From the NCBI GenBank assembly GCA_903858975.1, contig CAIOKW010000094.1, positions 1-12,272 of the forward strand: a stretch of DNA of 12,272 nucleotides, in the 5' to 3' direction. Below the pieces are notes generated by a model, which did not search any database, was not told the origin of the DNA, and saw only the letters and a list, made by a program, of their open reading frames with translations. Origin of the DNA: Oligoflexia bacterium. GTDB lineage: Bacteria; Bdellovibrionota; UBA1018; CAIMNF01. Made by a program: the position numbers and the translations under genes. Position 1 is the first letter of the stretch. The number at the start of each line of letters is the position of its first letter. Shown here piece by piece: positions 1-7,211 of this stretch.

Positions 1-88
1 AGGAAGCCGCAATCGATGACACACTCTTCATCATCACGATCAAAAGCAGTGCGAGTAGCATCGAGTTTTTCTTGAAAGCCATCCCCAT
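1..88 (-). CDS. N-terminus of an exported protein (cut by window edge)
   Basis: Reading leftwards from an ATG at 88-86, 29 codons run off the window edge. They have the form of a signal peptide: a lysine-containing start (MGMAFKKN), a hydrophobic core of Leu/Ile/Met, and a small-residue end (SSIAAS). An AAGGGA ribosome-binding site lies 5 nt before this ATG. A second in-frame ATG at 82-80 would give a protein two residues shorter but has a poorer site. The gene starts 13 nt after the stop codon of the cysteine-rich protein gene on the same strand, so the two are probably co-transcribed. Nothing can be said about the mature protein because it lies outside the window. Confidence 0.65.
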   Translation of the reverse strand, partial: MGMAFKKNSMLLALLLIVMMKSVSSIAAS

Positions 89-101
89 TCGATTCCCTTA
101 C

Positions 102-1670
102 CTAATTTTGAGATTTTAAAATCGCATCAACCGAAATGCTGGAGGTTTGATTATGATCTGTGATGGTATCAATTGTCTTTAAGTTTGCTTGCCCTGCGAT
201 TTGATAAATTTGCTCCAACCGCAAATGAATCTGTACGGAAGACGCCGTCGTACAGCGGGATTGATCTTTTGCCTGAGTCAAGTCCGTATAGGTTTTTGGC
301 AGAGTTCCCGCGACAGGGGTGTTCGCTCCACACTTTACCAAAAGTGCTGCCCGAAGAAGAACCGGGCAACGCTTCATCTCATCGATCGTCGTCGGATAAC
401 GCCTCTTTCCTGATAATTTAGAACGAATGGCATCGATTCCATCTGGAAGCGGATAAGCCTGGCCGATCGGGGACTTCGTCGCCCCATCAATTTTATAGGG
501 CTGAATTCCCTCCGTAGGTGCCACGAACTCACTAAACTCTGAACAGTATTTTCCTTCTGTGGTGTAGAACCCCGTCAAAGCCTGCTTTGATCCCGAAGGC
601 CCTGTCAGCAGGAGCGCATTCATTTTTCCACCATTGACCAAGTCATCTGATGAAGCCCAAAGCTCGTTAAAATTTGCGAATTTTTGTGAGGCATTTTCGA
701 TGCAGTCATATTTGGCAAAGGCATCACTCGGACCTAAGCCGTGCATACAGCATTTTAATTTCTGATTTACGAATTCATCGAAAACTTCACCCGAAGCCAC
801 CGAAGAAACCGTTCCTCCAGAGGCGCAAGTATGTAAAGTTTGATCAATCGTGCACATTCCTGCACCCATATTAAAGCCCTTGAGGCAAACGCCAGCCGAA
901 ATCTGGAAGGGGTCTACCACGGTCACCGTAGTACCGGAACCGCTTACGACACTCACTACAGTACCGCCACCCGAGGTTGTTGAAGAAGTCGTACCTATAT
1001 ATTGAGGCGGACAGGTGTGAGGTGCCGTTAAACACGAACCGAAAGCCCCCGAAGTGCAACAGCCCTGAGATTGAGTCATCGTCCCGATTTGCCCTTGAGA
1101 ACCCATACACGCGTCTCCGACATTACAGGTAGTGGAGGCAACTGGGGTTGTGCCTACATCACAACTTGAAATCGGAGGAGCTAAACACACTTGGGTTGAA
1201 CCTTTTCCACCGACACAACAGCCTTTGTTCCAGGTTCCAGTGAGTCCCGCTTGATTCGTACACTGAGTGCCGTCTGCGCAGGCAGGCAAAGCTGTGGCCA
1301 CAGAGCTCGTGGTCGATGACACTCCTTTAGAGGAACACGTAATCGGAGGAGCAAGGCAGGTCTGCGTTCCTTTGGCTCCACCCGTGCAACACCCCGAAGT
1401 CCAAACTCCACTCGTCGATGCGTTTGAACACGCATCTCCCTCAACACAAGCCGCAGAAATCGACGCGCTCGTGGTACCGCCCAAAGCCGTCGCCGTGGCT
1501 GTGCTTTGATTCTGGGTTGTGGTCGTGCTCGTGACGGGTGCAAGCGGATCTGTAATGGGAGCCACCAAAATTGGAGTCACCACAACGGGACTGCCACTAG
1601 AGATGTTTTGAATGGCATTTGCATGAACCGAGAGCAAACCCACCATAAATAGGAACGTAATTTTAAACAT
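102..1670 (-). CDS. Exported cysteine-rich repeat protein, function unknown
   Basis: A 522-residue protein starting at ATG 1670 with an AAGGGGA-type ribosome-binding site just upstream. Residues 1-19 are a signal peptide with an ANA cleavage site, so it is exported to the periplasm or surface. Residues 20-72 are a Thr/Ser/Ala/Pro-rich low-complexity stretch. Residues 75-220 hold three copies of a roughly 39-residue unit with six cysteines, arranged C-x5-C, then a CC pair, then C-x(6-7)-C. A looser fourth unit may span 262-323 (CC at 308-309). A Thr/Ser/Val/Gly linker lies around 226-252. The rest (about 325-522) is a less cysteine-rich domain that I do not recognise. I count about 28 cysteines, which suggests a disulfide-stabilised extracytoplasmic protein. 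It sits in a probable operon with the exported protein at the window edge and diverges from the sigma-54 activator gene. Confidence 0.85.
   Translation of the reverse strand: MFKITFLFMVGLLSVHANAIQNISSGSPVVVTPILVAPITDPLAPVTSTTTTQNQSTATATALGGTTSASISAACVEGDACSNASTSGVWTSGCCTGGAKGTQTCLAPPITCSSKGVSSTTSSVATALPACADGTQCTNQAGLTGTWNKGCCVGGKGSTQVCLAPPISSCDVGTTPVASTTCNVGDACMGSQGQIGTMTQSQGCCTSGAFGSCLTAPHTCPPQYIGTTSSTTSGGGTVVSVVSGSGTTVTVVDPFQISAGVCLKGFNMGAGMCTIDQTLHTCASGGTVSSVASGEVFDEFVNQKLKCCMHGLGPSDAFAKYDCIENASQKFANFNELWASSDDLVNGGKMNALLLTGPSGSKQALTGFYTTEGKYCSEFSEFVAPTEGIQPYKIDGATKSPIGQAYPLPDGIDAIRSKLSGKRRYPTTIDEMKRCPVLLRAALLVKCGANTPVAGTLPKTYTDLTQAKDQSRCTTASSVQIHLRLEQIYQIAGQANLKTIDTITDHNQTSSISVDAILKSQN
1011..1448 (-). 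repeat. Three six-cysteine repeats within the exported protein gene
   Basis: These bases encode residues 75-112, 131-170 and 182-220 of the exported protein. Each unit begins with a cysteine, repeats it after five residues, has a CC pair after a further 12-15 residues, and ends with two more cysteines. Units 1 and 2 share the words CLAPPI and GCC-GG, and unit 3 keeps CLTAP. Units 1 and 2 are also similar as DNA: the string AATCGGAGGAGC on the plus strand occurs near 1170 and again near 1340. This suggests duplication within the gene. Confidence 0.8.
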
Positions 1671-1708
1671 ATTTCCCCTTATAAACCTGCTTTTATTTTA
1701 CCTATCCT

Positions 1709-3244
1709 TTGGAGAAAACACAAAATAAAGCCCTCAATTGCTTACAGGTCGCAAGTCGATCAACGAAACCCATTGATACAAAGCCTGAAAAGAAAGCATT
1801 TCACTCAAATTTAACCTTGCAATTTTTACACAGTGCGTATAGAATGCGTCAACACATGGGAAGCACTTCAGTACTTAGCATTATCAGAAAGCTCAACGAA
1901 GAATTCGACGGTAGTCTTGAATTCTTAAATCGTGAGCTCTCCTTCGCAAAGTTCGCAATTGCGAAGACCAATTCAAAAGGCGAGCTTCCAAAAGAACTCT
2001 TCACTTCTTCTCAAAGCTTTCCGGCCTTCGATCCTCGCATGCTGGAGCAAGCGCTCAACCTGAAGCAAAGCGTGGTCGAGCCCCTCAATCAAGTTTTTAT
2101 CGTTCCTTGTATTTTCGAAGGTCAACTCGTTGGCGTTCTCTTTGCGTCCCACCTGAACCAGAAGTGGATTCAAAGCGAGATGATCCTCATTGAACTTGCA
2201 GCCACTGAGCTTGCGCGCATCCTTGCTCCCGTTCAACCGGGCCTGACACTCGGATCCGCAATCCGAAGTAAGTCTAAAGCAGCTCGCATTTCTGCAAACC
2301 AGGTACAAATGATTGGTAATAGCGAGAAGCTTGATCAAGTTTCAAAGATGATTGAACGGGTCGCTCCCACTACCGCCTCTGTTTTGATCCTAGGCGAGAG
2401 CGGAACCGGAAAAGAATTGATCGCTAAAAAAATTCACGCGCTGAGCCCTAGAAAAGATATGCCCTTCGTGGCAATCAATTGCGGCGCCATCACTGAGAGC
2501 CTGCTGGAGAGCGAGCTTTTTGGTCATGAAAAAGGTGCTTTCACTGGCGCAGTCAATACCAAGAAGGGCCTCGTTGAAATCGCAAACGGCGGAACGCTCT
2601 TTTTAGATGAGATCGGCGAAATGGCGCTTTCACTTCAAGCAAAGCTCCTCCGCTTCCTTCAAGAAGGCGAAATCTATCGTGTGGGCGGCAAAGAGGCAAT
2701 CCATGTTGACGTTCGCATCTTGAGCGCAACGAACCGCGACCTTGAGAGCGAAGCACGCACCGGCAAGTTCCGCGAAGATCTTTATTATCGCCTGAACACC
2801 ATCACCATCAAGTCCCCTGCACTTCGCGATCGCAAAGAAGACATCACGGCCCTCATGGACTACTTCGCTCCTGGCCTTTTAAACCAAATTTCTAAAGAAG
2901 CGATGAACTCACTTCAGCAGTACCCTTGGCCCGGAAACATCCGTGAACTTCAGAACGCGGTTGAGCGCATGCGCATCCTTTCCGGAGGTACGAAAATCGA
3001 ACTTTCGGACCTTCCCCTTAATATTCGTAACCACGCCCAATTAAAACTGGACGCAAGCATGGCGGGAGCCCCACCGGTAGAGATGCCACTCGAGGACCTC
3101 GAGCGAATTCACATCCTTCGTTGCCTTGGGCATTTCGAAGGAAACAAGACGCGCGCCGCGCAATCACTCGGAATTACGATTAAAACTCTCTATAATAAGC
3201 TCCATCGCTACGGAATTTTAGACAAATCGGAAGCAAACCTGTAA
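1709..3244 (+). CDS. Sigma-54 enhancer-binding transcription activator (GAF-like, AAA+, Fis HTH)
   Basis: This protein would activate RNA polymerase carrying sigma-54 by ATP hydrolysis. All the family hallmarks are visible: Walker A GESGTGKE (229-236), the sigma-54 contact loop GAFTGA (276-281), Walker B with D300-E301, the arginine-finger region FREDLYYRLN (354-363), the sensor II motif WPGNIREL (407-414) and a Fis-type helix-turn-helix at about 462-503. The N-terminal region (about 55-175) lacks a phosphoacceptor receiver pattern. It ends in a stretch resembling the last strands of a GAF domain (VPCIFEGQLVGVLF), so a small-molecule or protein signal is more likely than phosphorylation. The start is uncertain: TTG 1709 has no clear ribosome-binding site, and ATG codons at 1844 (M46) and 1856 (M50) are alternatives, also with poor sites. 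The gene for the histone-like protein follows after 29 bp. Confidence 0.93.
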   Translation: MEKTQNKALNCLQVASRSTKPIDTKPEKKAFHSNLTLQFLHSAYRMRQHMGSTSVLSIIRKLNEEFDGSLEFLNRELSFAKFAIAKTNSKGELPKELFTSSQSFPAFDPRMLEQALNLKQSVVEPLNQVFIVPCIFEGQLVGVLFASHLNQKWIQSEMILIELAATELARILAPVQPGLTLGSAIRSKSKAARISANQVQMIGNSEKLDQVSKMIERVAPTTASVLILGESGTGKELIAKKIHALSPRKDMPFVAINCGAITESLLESELFGHEKGAFTGAVNTKKGLVEIANGGTLFLDEIGEMALSLQAKLLRFLQEGEIYRVGGKEAIHVDVRILSATNRDLESEARTGKFREDLYYRLNTITIKSPALRDRKEDITALMDYFAPGLLNQISKEAMNSLQQYPWPGNIRELQNAVERMRILSGGTKIELSDLPLNIRNHAQLKLDASMAGAPPVEMPLEDLERIHILRCLGHFEGNKTRAAQSLGITIKTLYNKLHRYGILDKSEANL

Positions 3245-3273
3245 AACAAACCCTATTCGGAGGAAGTAAAACC

Positions 3274-3762
3274 ATGGCAAAAGCAAAAAAAGAAATGACC
3301 AAGACCAAGACCAAGACCACTAAAGCAACAGCAGCGAAAACCGCTGCTAAACCTGCAAAGGCGGCTGCTAAGCCCATGGCTAAATCCACCAAGAAAGCAG
3401 AACCAAAAGTGAAACTTGCAATTCTCGAGACCAAAAAGGGCGATAAGAAGTCTAAAGAATTAGAAGTGAAAGCTGAGCTCGTGACTGAAGCTCAAGCCAC
3501 TGAAGAAGATGAAGATGAACTCGAAGCAGCTGCAAGCTCAGGCGCTTCCCAAGCGGGACTCGCGATGGCCGCTGCCACTGCTGGCGCTGAAACGACTGCA
3601 GGTTCATTGAAAAATTTCCGTCATCACCCAGACATCGAAAACTTTTACCGTTTTATCTATGAAAATGATCTTCGCTACGAAGCGCTTGAGATCATCGATG
3701 TGATGGCCGCTCAACGCGAAACCATCAAAATGAACAAAGCAGCAAGAGCGCGCGCGCTTTAG
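3274..3762 (+). CDS. Lys/Ala-rich histone H1-like protein with a conserved-looking C-terminus
   Basis: A 162-residue protein with a strong ribosome-binding site (GGAGGAAG, 7 nt before ATG 3274). Residues 1-60 are a basic Lys/Ala/Thr/Pro tail like the AlgP or histone H1-like proteins, which bind DNA without sequence preference. Residues 61-88 are acidic (TEEDEDELE). Residues 89-112 are an Ala/Gly/Ser linker. Residues 113-162 are different in character, with aromatic and charged residues (FYRFIYENDLRYEALEI), and look like a small folded domain. It is probably transcribed with the sigma-54 activator gene just upstream, and its transcript would end at the terminator at 3792-3840. DNA binding is inferred from composition only; a partner-binding role for the C-terminus is equally possible. 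Confidence 0.8.
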   Translation: MAKAKKEMTKTKTKTTKATAAKTAAKPAKAAAKPMAKSTKKAEPKVKLAILETKKGDKKSKELEVKAELVTEAQATEEDEDELEAAASSGASQAGLAMAAATAGAETTAGSLKNFRHHPDIENFYRFIYENDLRYEALEIIDVMAAQRETIKMNKAARARAL

Positions 3763-4376
3763 ATCTTATTTGCTAAAATTAAAAGACTTGGAAGTGGGTG
3801 GCCGTGCGAAGGATTCGCAGTCTGGCGACCCACTTTTTTTATGATAAATCCAGTTTGCTCAATCATCGAACACATGGCCTTTTCGGTCCAAGGGTGGATA
3901 AACCGAGAAGGTCCCGAAAGATCTCCCTCCCGATCCTGATAGCTCTCGGTTCCTTCATAGACCACAACCCCTAAAACCCCTTTCGACTTTAAACCTCTAA
4001 AAAGGGTCGCCACAATTCTCTGGGTCACTTCCGTTTCAAAATGGTGAAGCGAACGATTGGCCCAGACCCCATCAAACTCGGCTTCCTTTAAGGTCAGGAA
4101 GAAAAAGCTCTTCTCCAGGATCGTAATCCCTGGGTTTTGAATCCGGGCCAACTCAGCCCGGGCCTTCGATCCTTCAATCCCCACGCCCTCGATCCCCGCC
4201 TTATTCATATAATGGAGGTCAACTCCTGAACCGCAGCCCAAATCCAATACACGCGCTTTTGGGTGCAGCTCCTCCAAAAAGGGGACTAATTCAGCCGGGT
4301 TCTTATTCTTAAGGTCAAGTTCAGCCAGGCGGCGAGCATGGTGATCGTAATATTGCGTAGAGTCTAAGCTTTTCAT
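3759..4376 (-). CDS. Class I SAM-dependent methyltransferase, substrate unknown
   Basis: A 205-residue protein with the Rossmann-fold SAM-binding pattern: motif I VLDLGCGSG (43-51), an acidic end of strand 2 (VGIEGS, E68), and the post-strand-4 segment FDGVWANRSLHH (101-112). The last resembles the UbiE/methyltransf_11/25 family of small-molecule methyltransferases. A catalytic domain on its own, with no target-recognition domain, argues against a DNA methylase. The start is ATG 4376 with GGGGA upstream. Its stop codon overlaps the stop of the convergent histone-like gene, and a terminator for that neighbour lies within its codons of about 179-195. It diverges from the exported-protein/ABC operon across only 31 bp, so the promoters of the two units must be packed together or lie inside the flanking coding sequence. 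Confidence 0.88.
   Translation of the reverse strand: MKSLDSTQYYDHHARRLAELDLKNKNPAELVPFLEELHPKARVLDLGCGSGVDLHYMNKAGIEGVGIEGSKARAELARIQNPGITILEKSFFFLTLKEAEFDGVWANRSLHHFETEVTQRIVATLFRGLKSKGVLGVVVYEGTESYQDREGDLSGPSRFIHPWTEKAMCSMIEQTGFIIKKVGRQTANPSHGHPLPSLLILANKI
3792..3840 (+). terminator. Rho-independent terminator of the activator/histone-like unit, inside the methyltransferase gene
   Basis: AAGTGGGT (3792-3799) pairs with ACCCACTT (3828-3835). An inner stem TGCGAA (3805-3810) pairs with TTCGCA (3814-3819) around a GGA loop. The hairpin runs into seven T residues (3834-3840). It begins 29 nt after the histone-like stop codon on the plus strand. The minus-strand copy has no U-run after its hairpin, so it should act in one direction only. 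The same bases encode the last part of the methyltransferase. Confidence 0.82.
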
Positions 4377-4407
4377 TTGGTCCCCATTCGGCTAGAAGTT
4401 TACACCC

Positions 4408-5400
4408 ATGAGAGAGAGAATCAAAATGTTTCAGGCAATCTTGACCTTGTTCACCTCCTTACTGGGATTCCACGCCAAAGCCCAATGCCCGGATGCAAAC
4501 CTTCACGAAACTTCGCTCGATTGTCCTTGGGCCGAAGTCACTCGTTCGTTAGTTGGGGTCACGGATCTGAATCAAATTCGAACAACACTTGAAACTCGGG
4601 TTCCAGGAATTCTAAAACAAATTGAAACCGATCATCAGACTCCTGAGATGTTCCAACTTTGGGGCATGAGCAGAAACATCGATGAGAGCAATCTCTCAAA
4701 CGGTAGAAAAACTGCACCCGTAAACCTTCTTCAGTTCTTCAGTTCCATTTGGAATGTTCACTATGATGAGACCTTCACTTTTGGTCACGCAGGACTCACC
4801 CACACCTACGGTTATCTTTTTAGCATCATGGACACCCCTTACGGATACAAGCGTGCGCGCTACGTACAGGACGAAATCGAAAGTGGCTTTGGGCTCACGG
4901 ATGGACTTTTTTCAGGAACACCCACCGCAGGAACGCTTTTCTCTAATCTCCCTGTGTTTGCTGGAAAGATCGCCTTTCGAGATCACGACCACGGAAAAAA
5001 ACTCCTTCAAGATGTGATTGAAGACTTGGGCTCGCGCGCGGTCCCTGAGATCGTCAACTATCCTTACGCTTCTTTAAAATTAAAGCGCTTGCTAGAGACC
5101 GCGAGTAACTCTGAGTTCACGCTCGAACTTCGAACGGACATTGTTGATTTCCCGAAGGCAAATATTCACGGACAAAACTCAGCACTCCTCATTTACTCGA
5201 TCGACTACCGAAAAAACGGACATGATCGCTCTCACCCTCGTTTGATCACCGCCTTCCCTGTGGCTGCAGGTTTTGCCGATGGGGTCTTTAATCCAAAAAA
5301 CCTGGGAGACAACGTCCCCCTTAAACTCAAATACAACGCCGCACTCCCGGACACCATTCCGGCTGAATTAATGATTGGAAAGCGAACCATCGTAGAATGA
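4408..5400 (+). CDS. Exported protein of unknown function, first gene of the ABC transporter operon
   Basis: A 330-residue protein. Residues 1-25 form a signal peptide: basic start MRERIK, hydrophobic core, and an AKA cleavage site before QCPD. The residue before C27 is Gln and there is no lipobox, so it is probably a soluble periplasmic or secreted protein rather than a lipoprotein. ATG 4426 (M7) is an alternative start, but it would remove the positive charges of the signal peptide. Two cysteines (C27, C39) near the mature N-terminus could form a disulfide. The body is aromatic-rich with several His/Asp motifs (FGHAGLTHTYGY at about 125-136, RDHDHGKK at 191-198). I do not recognise the family. 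The stop codon overlaps the ATG of the ABC ATPase gene (ATGA), so the two are translationally coupled. This makes a role with the transporter likely. Confidence 0.82.
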   Translation: MRERIKMFQAILTLFTSLLGFHAKAQCPDANLHETSLDCPWAEVTRSLVGVTDLNQIRTTLETRVPGILKQIETDHQTPEMFQLWGMSRNIDESNLSNGRKTAPVNLLQFFSSIWNVHYDETFTFGHAGLTHTYGYLFSIMDTPYGYKRARYVQDEIESGFGLTDGLFSGTPTAGTLFSNLPVFAGKIAFRDHDHGKKLLQDVIEDLGSRAVPEIVNYPYASLKLKRLLETASNSEFTLELRTDIVDFPKANIHGQNSALLIYSIDYRKNGHDRSHPRLITAFPVAAGFADGVFNPKNLGDNVPLKLKYNAALPDTIPAELMIGKRTIVE

Positions 5401-6395
5401 ACTCAAACTCCATAGCTATCTCTGTTGATCAAGTCACTCGAAGCTTTCGCTCTGTTCGTAAGGAAGAGGGTCTGCGGGGAACGATGAAGCTTCTCTTTAA
5501 TCCAGAGTACGTGACCCATGAGGCCCTGAAGGGTATCAGCTTCACTATCCCTAAAGGTGAATTCACAGGACTGATCGGCGCGAATGGTGCCGGCAAGACT
5601 ACGCTTCTAAAAATCCTCTCAGGCCTAATCCCTCCCACTTCGGGAGAGGCTCGAGTCTTAGGCTTCACTCCTTTTGATCGCTCCCTTGAATTCAGAAAAC
5701 AAATCTCGATTGTCATGGGCCAGAAGGCTCAGCTCTGGTGGGACCTCCCTGCGATTGAAGCATTCGACCTACTTCGTGCGCTCTATCAGATTCCAATGGA
5801 TGTCTATAAGAAGCGAGTTGAGGAACTCACCACGCTCCTGGATGTCAGTAAGATGCTGAACACTCAGATTCGCCGACTCTCTTTGGGCGAGCGAATGAAG
5901 ATGGAAGTCATCGGCGCAATCCTTCACCTCCCAAAAGTGATTTTTCTGGACGAGCCCACCATTGGTCTTGATGTGCTTGCTTCAAAGAAACTTCGCGAAT
6001 TCTTAAAGGCTCACAACCAAAAAGAGGGCGCAACCATCATCCTCACGAGCCACAACATGGATGACATTTCAGAGCTCTGTAAACGCATCATCCTAATTAA
6101 GGAAGGTGCGATGATCTATGATGGCGATCCACACACGCTCACTAAGCAAGACGAGTGCGTCCTTCGAGTGAAGCTCTTAAGCGAGCCGACTCTGGAAGAG
6201 ATCTCGAGCAAGACCGACATCGCGCTTGATCGGATCTTGAAAGACGAGGAAGACCAAACCACTTATCTCCTCTCGATTACTCGCTCCCGAATCACTGAAT
6301 ACTTCCAAAAACTTCTGACCCACTTTGAAGTCGCGGACATTGGAATCCAGGAAGCCTCGCTTGAGCGCGTAATCCAGAAGATCTATCAGAACTAA
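5397..6395 (+). CDS. ABC transporter ATP-binding protein, COG4586 type
   Basis: A 332-residue ATPase that would drive export through the two permeases encoded next. It shows Walker A GANGAGKTT (61-69), the Q-loop (Q109 in VMGQKAQLWW), signature LSLGERM (161-167), Walker B VIFLDEPT (181-188), D-loop GLD (190-192) and the switch His (H219). The N-terminal insertion before the core (about 15-45, with RSVRKEEGLRGT and LLFNPEYV) and the C-terminal extension after residue 250 are typical of the COG4586 group, as distinct from ordinary ABC-2 drug exporters. The family is often annotated in databases as a viologen exporter, but the natural substrate is generally unknown. Its ATG overlaps the stop of the exported-protein gene, and the first permease follows after 11 bp. 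Confidence 0.93.
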   Translation: MNSNSIAISVDQVTRSFRSVRKEEGLRGTMKLLFNPEYVTHEALKGISFTIPKGEFTGLIGANGAGKTTLLKILSGLIPPTSGEARVLGFTPFDRSLEFRKQISIVMGQKAQLWWDLPAIEAFDLLRALYQIPMDVYKKRVEELTTLLDVSKMLNTQIRRLSLGERMKMEVIGAILHLPKVIFLDEPTIGLDVLASKKLREFLKAHNQKEGATIILTSHNMDDISELCKRIILIKEGAMIYDGDPHTLTKQDECVLRVKLLSEPTLEEISSKTDIALDRILKDEEDQTTYLLSITRSRITEYFQKLLTHFEVADIGIQEASLERVIQKIYQN

Positions 6396-6406
6396 GGACG
6401 GATAAA

Positions 6407-7210
6407 ATGAACTTAGCCTGGGCACTGGAATGGCGAATGGCCGCAATTAAAAATGGAATCAAGGGTGCACTCGCCTATCGAGGAGAGTTCCTGGTGGGTC
6501 TCATTGGGTCTGCAATTGTTCCCGTTGGGATTCAACTCATGCTCTGGTACGCAATCTTCCAAAGTGGGAACACCACTCACTTTGCTGGAATGGACTACCC
6601 GGAGCTTCTTGCCTATACCTGGACCTCTCTCCTCTTCAGTCAAATCAGGGGTGGTGATTATGATTTCGAATTGATCGAACAGATTCGTACCGGCACCCTC
6701 AGCAACTTTCTCCTTCGCCCGGTAGGGGTGGTGGAATTTGTTTTCTTCCAAGGATTCGGAGAAAAGCTCTACACCGCACTCGTGTGCTTGTTCTTTGGAC
6801 TGATCGCTACAATCTTCACCAAACTCACCGTGATCCACTTATTGATGGGGCTCTTTCTTGCGATTCTTGGAAATATTATCGCCTACCTTCTCGGAGCATC
6901 CTTGGCTGCAGCCGCCTTCTATTGGGAAAACGCCTTTGCTGTTCTCATGGTGAAGAACATGGTCGTGAGCCTTCTGTGCGGAGAAGTTCTTCCCTTGAGC
7001 ATCGTTCCTGAGAAGTATTCGTTCATTTGGAAAAGTACTCCCTTCTATCTTTTCGTCTACGGACCGACTCAGATCGCGCTCGGTAAATGGGATACGCATC
7101 AGTTTTATGCTGAAGTGGGATTCGCGCTTCTCTGGATCCTAGGATTTTGGGCAGCTCTAAAGATCCTTTGGACCTACTCGATTAACCGCTATCAAGGGAT
7201 TGGGGGCTAA
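6407..7210 (+). CDS. ABC transporter permease, first subunit (COG4587/ABC-2 family)
   Basis: A 267-residue integral membrane protein. AAGGA lies 8 nt before ATG 6407. Hydrophobic segments are visible at about 28-50, 62-80, 117-138, 143-171, 176-198 and 236-256, which fits six membrane spans. The cytoplasmic loop motif EQIRTGTLSNFLLRPV (91-106) is the characteristic element of this permease family, where a Gly-x-Leu...LLRPV stretch contacts the ATPase. It would form a heterodimeric channel with the next gene product and be powered by the upstream ATPase. The short spacing on both sides supports a single transcript. Confidence 0.9.
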   Translation: MNLAWALEWRMAAIKNGIKGALAYRGEFLVGLIGSAIVPVGIQLMLWYAIFQSGNTTHFAGMDYPELLAYTWTSLLFSQIRGGDYDFELIEQIRTGTLSNFLLRPVGVVEFVFFQGFGEKLYTALVCLFFGLIATIFTKLTVIHLLMGLFLAILGNIIAYLLGASLAAAAFYWENAFAVLMVKNMVVSLLCGEVLPLSIVPEKYSFIWKSTPFYLFVYGPTQIALGKWDTHQFYAEVGFALLWILGFWAALKILWTYSINRYQGIGG

Positions 7211-7211
7211 C

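Noticed and set aside
1181..1543. Arg/Pro-rich minus-strand frame and a plus-strand frame inside the exported protein gene
   Set aside because: These are alternative frames of the cysteine-rich repeat gene, whose own frame has a signal peptide, a ribosome-binding site and repeated structure.
3759..4376. The methyltransferase as part of a restriction-modification or phage-defence system
   Set aside because: It has only a small-molecule-type SAM domain with no target-recognition region, and there is no nuclease or specificity gene next to it.
4408..4492. The exported protein before the ABC ATPase as a lipoprotein
   Set aside because: The cysteine after the hydrophobic segment is preceded by AKAQ, not a lipobox, so signal peptidase I cleavage after AKA is more likely.
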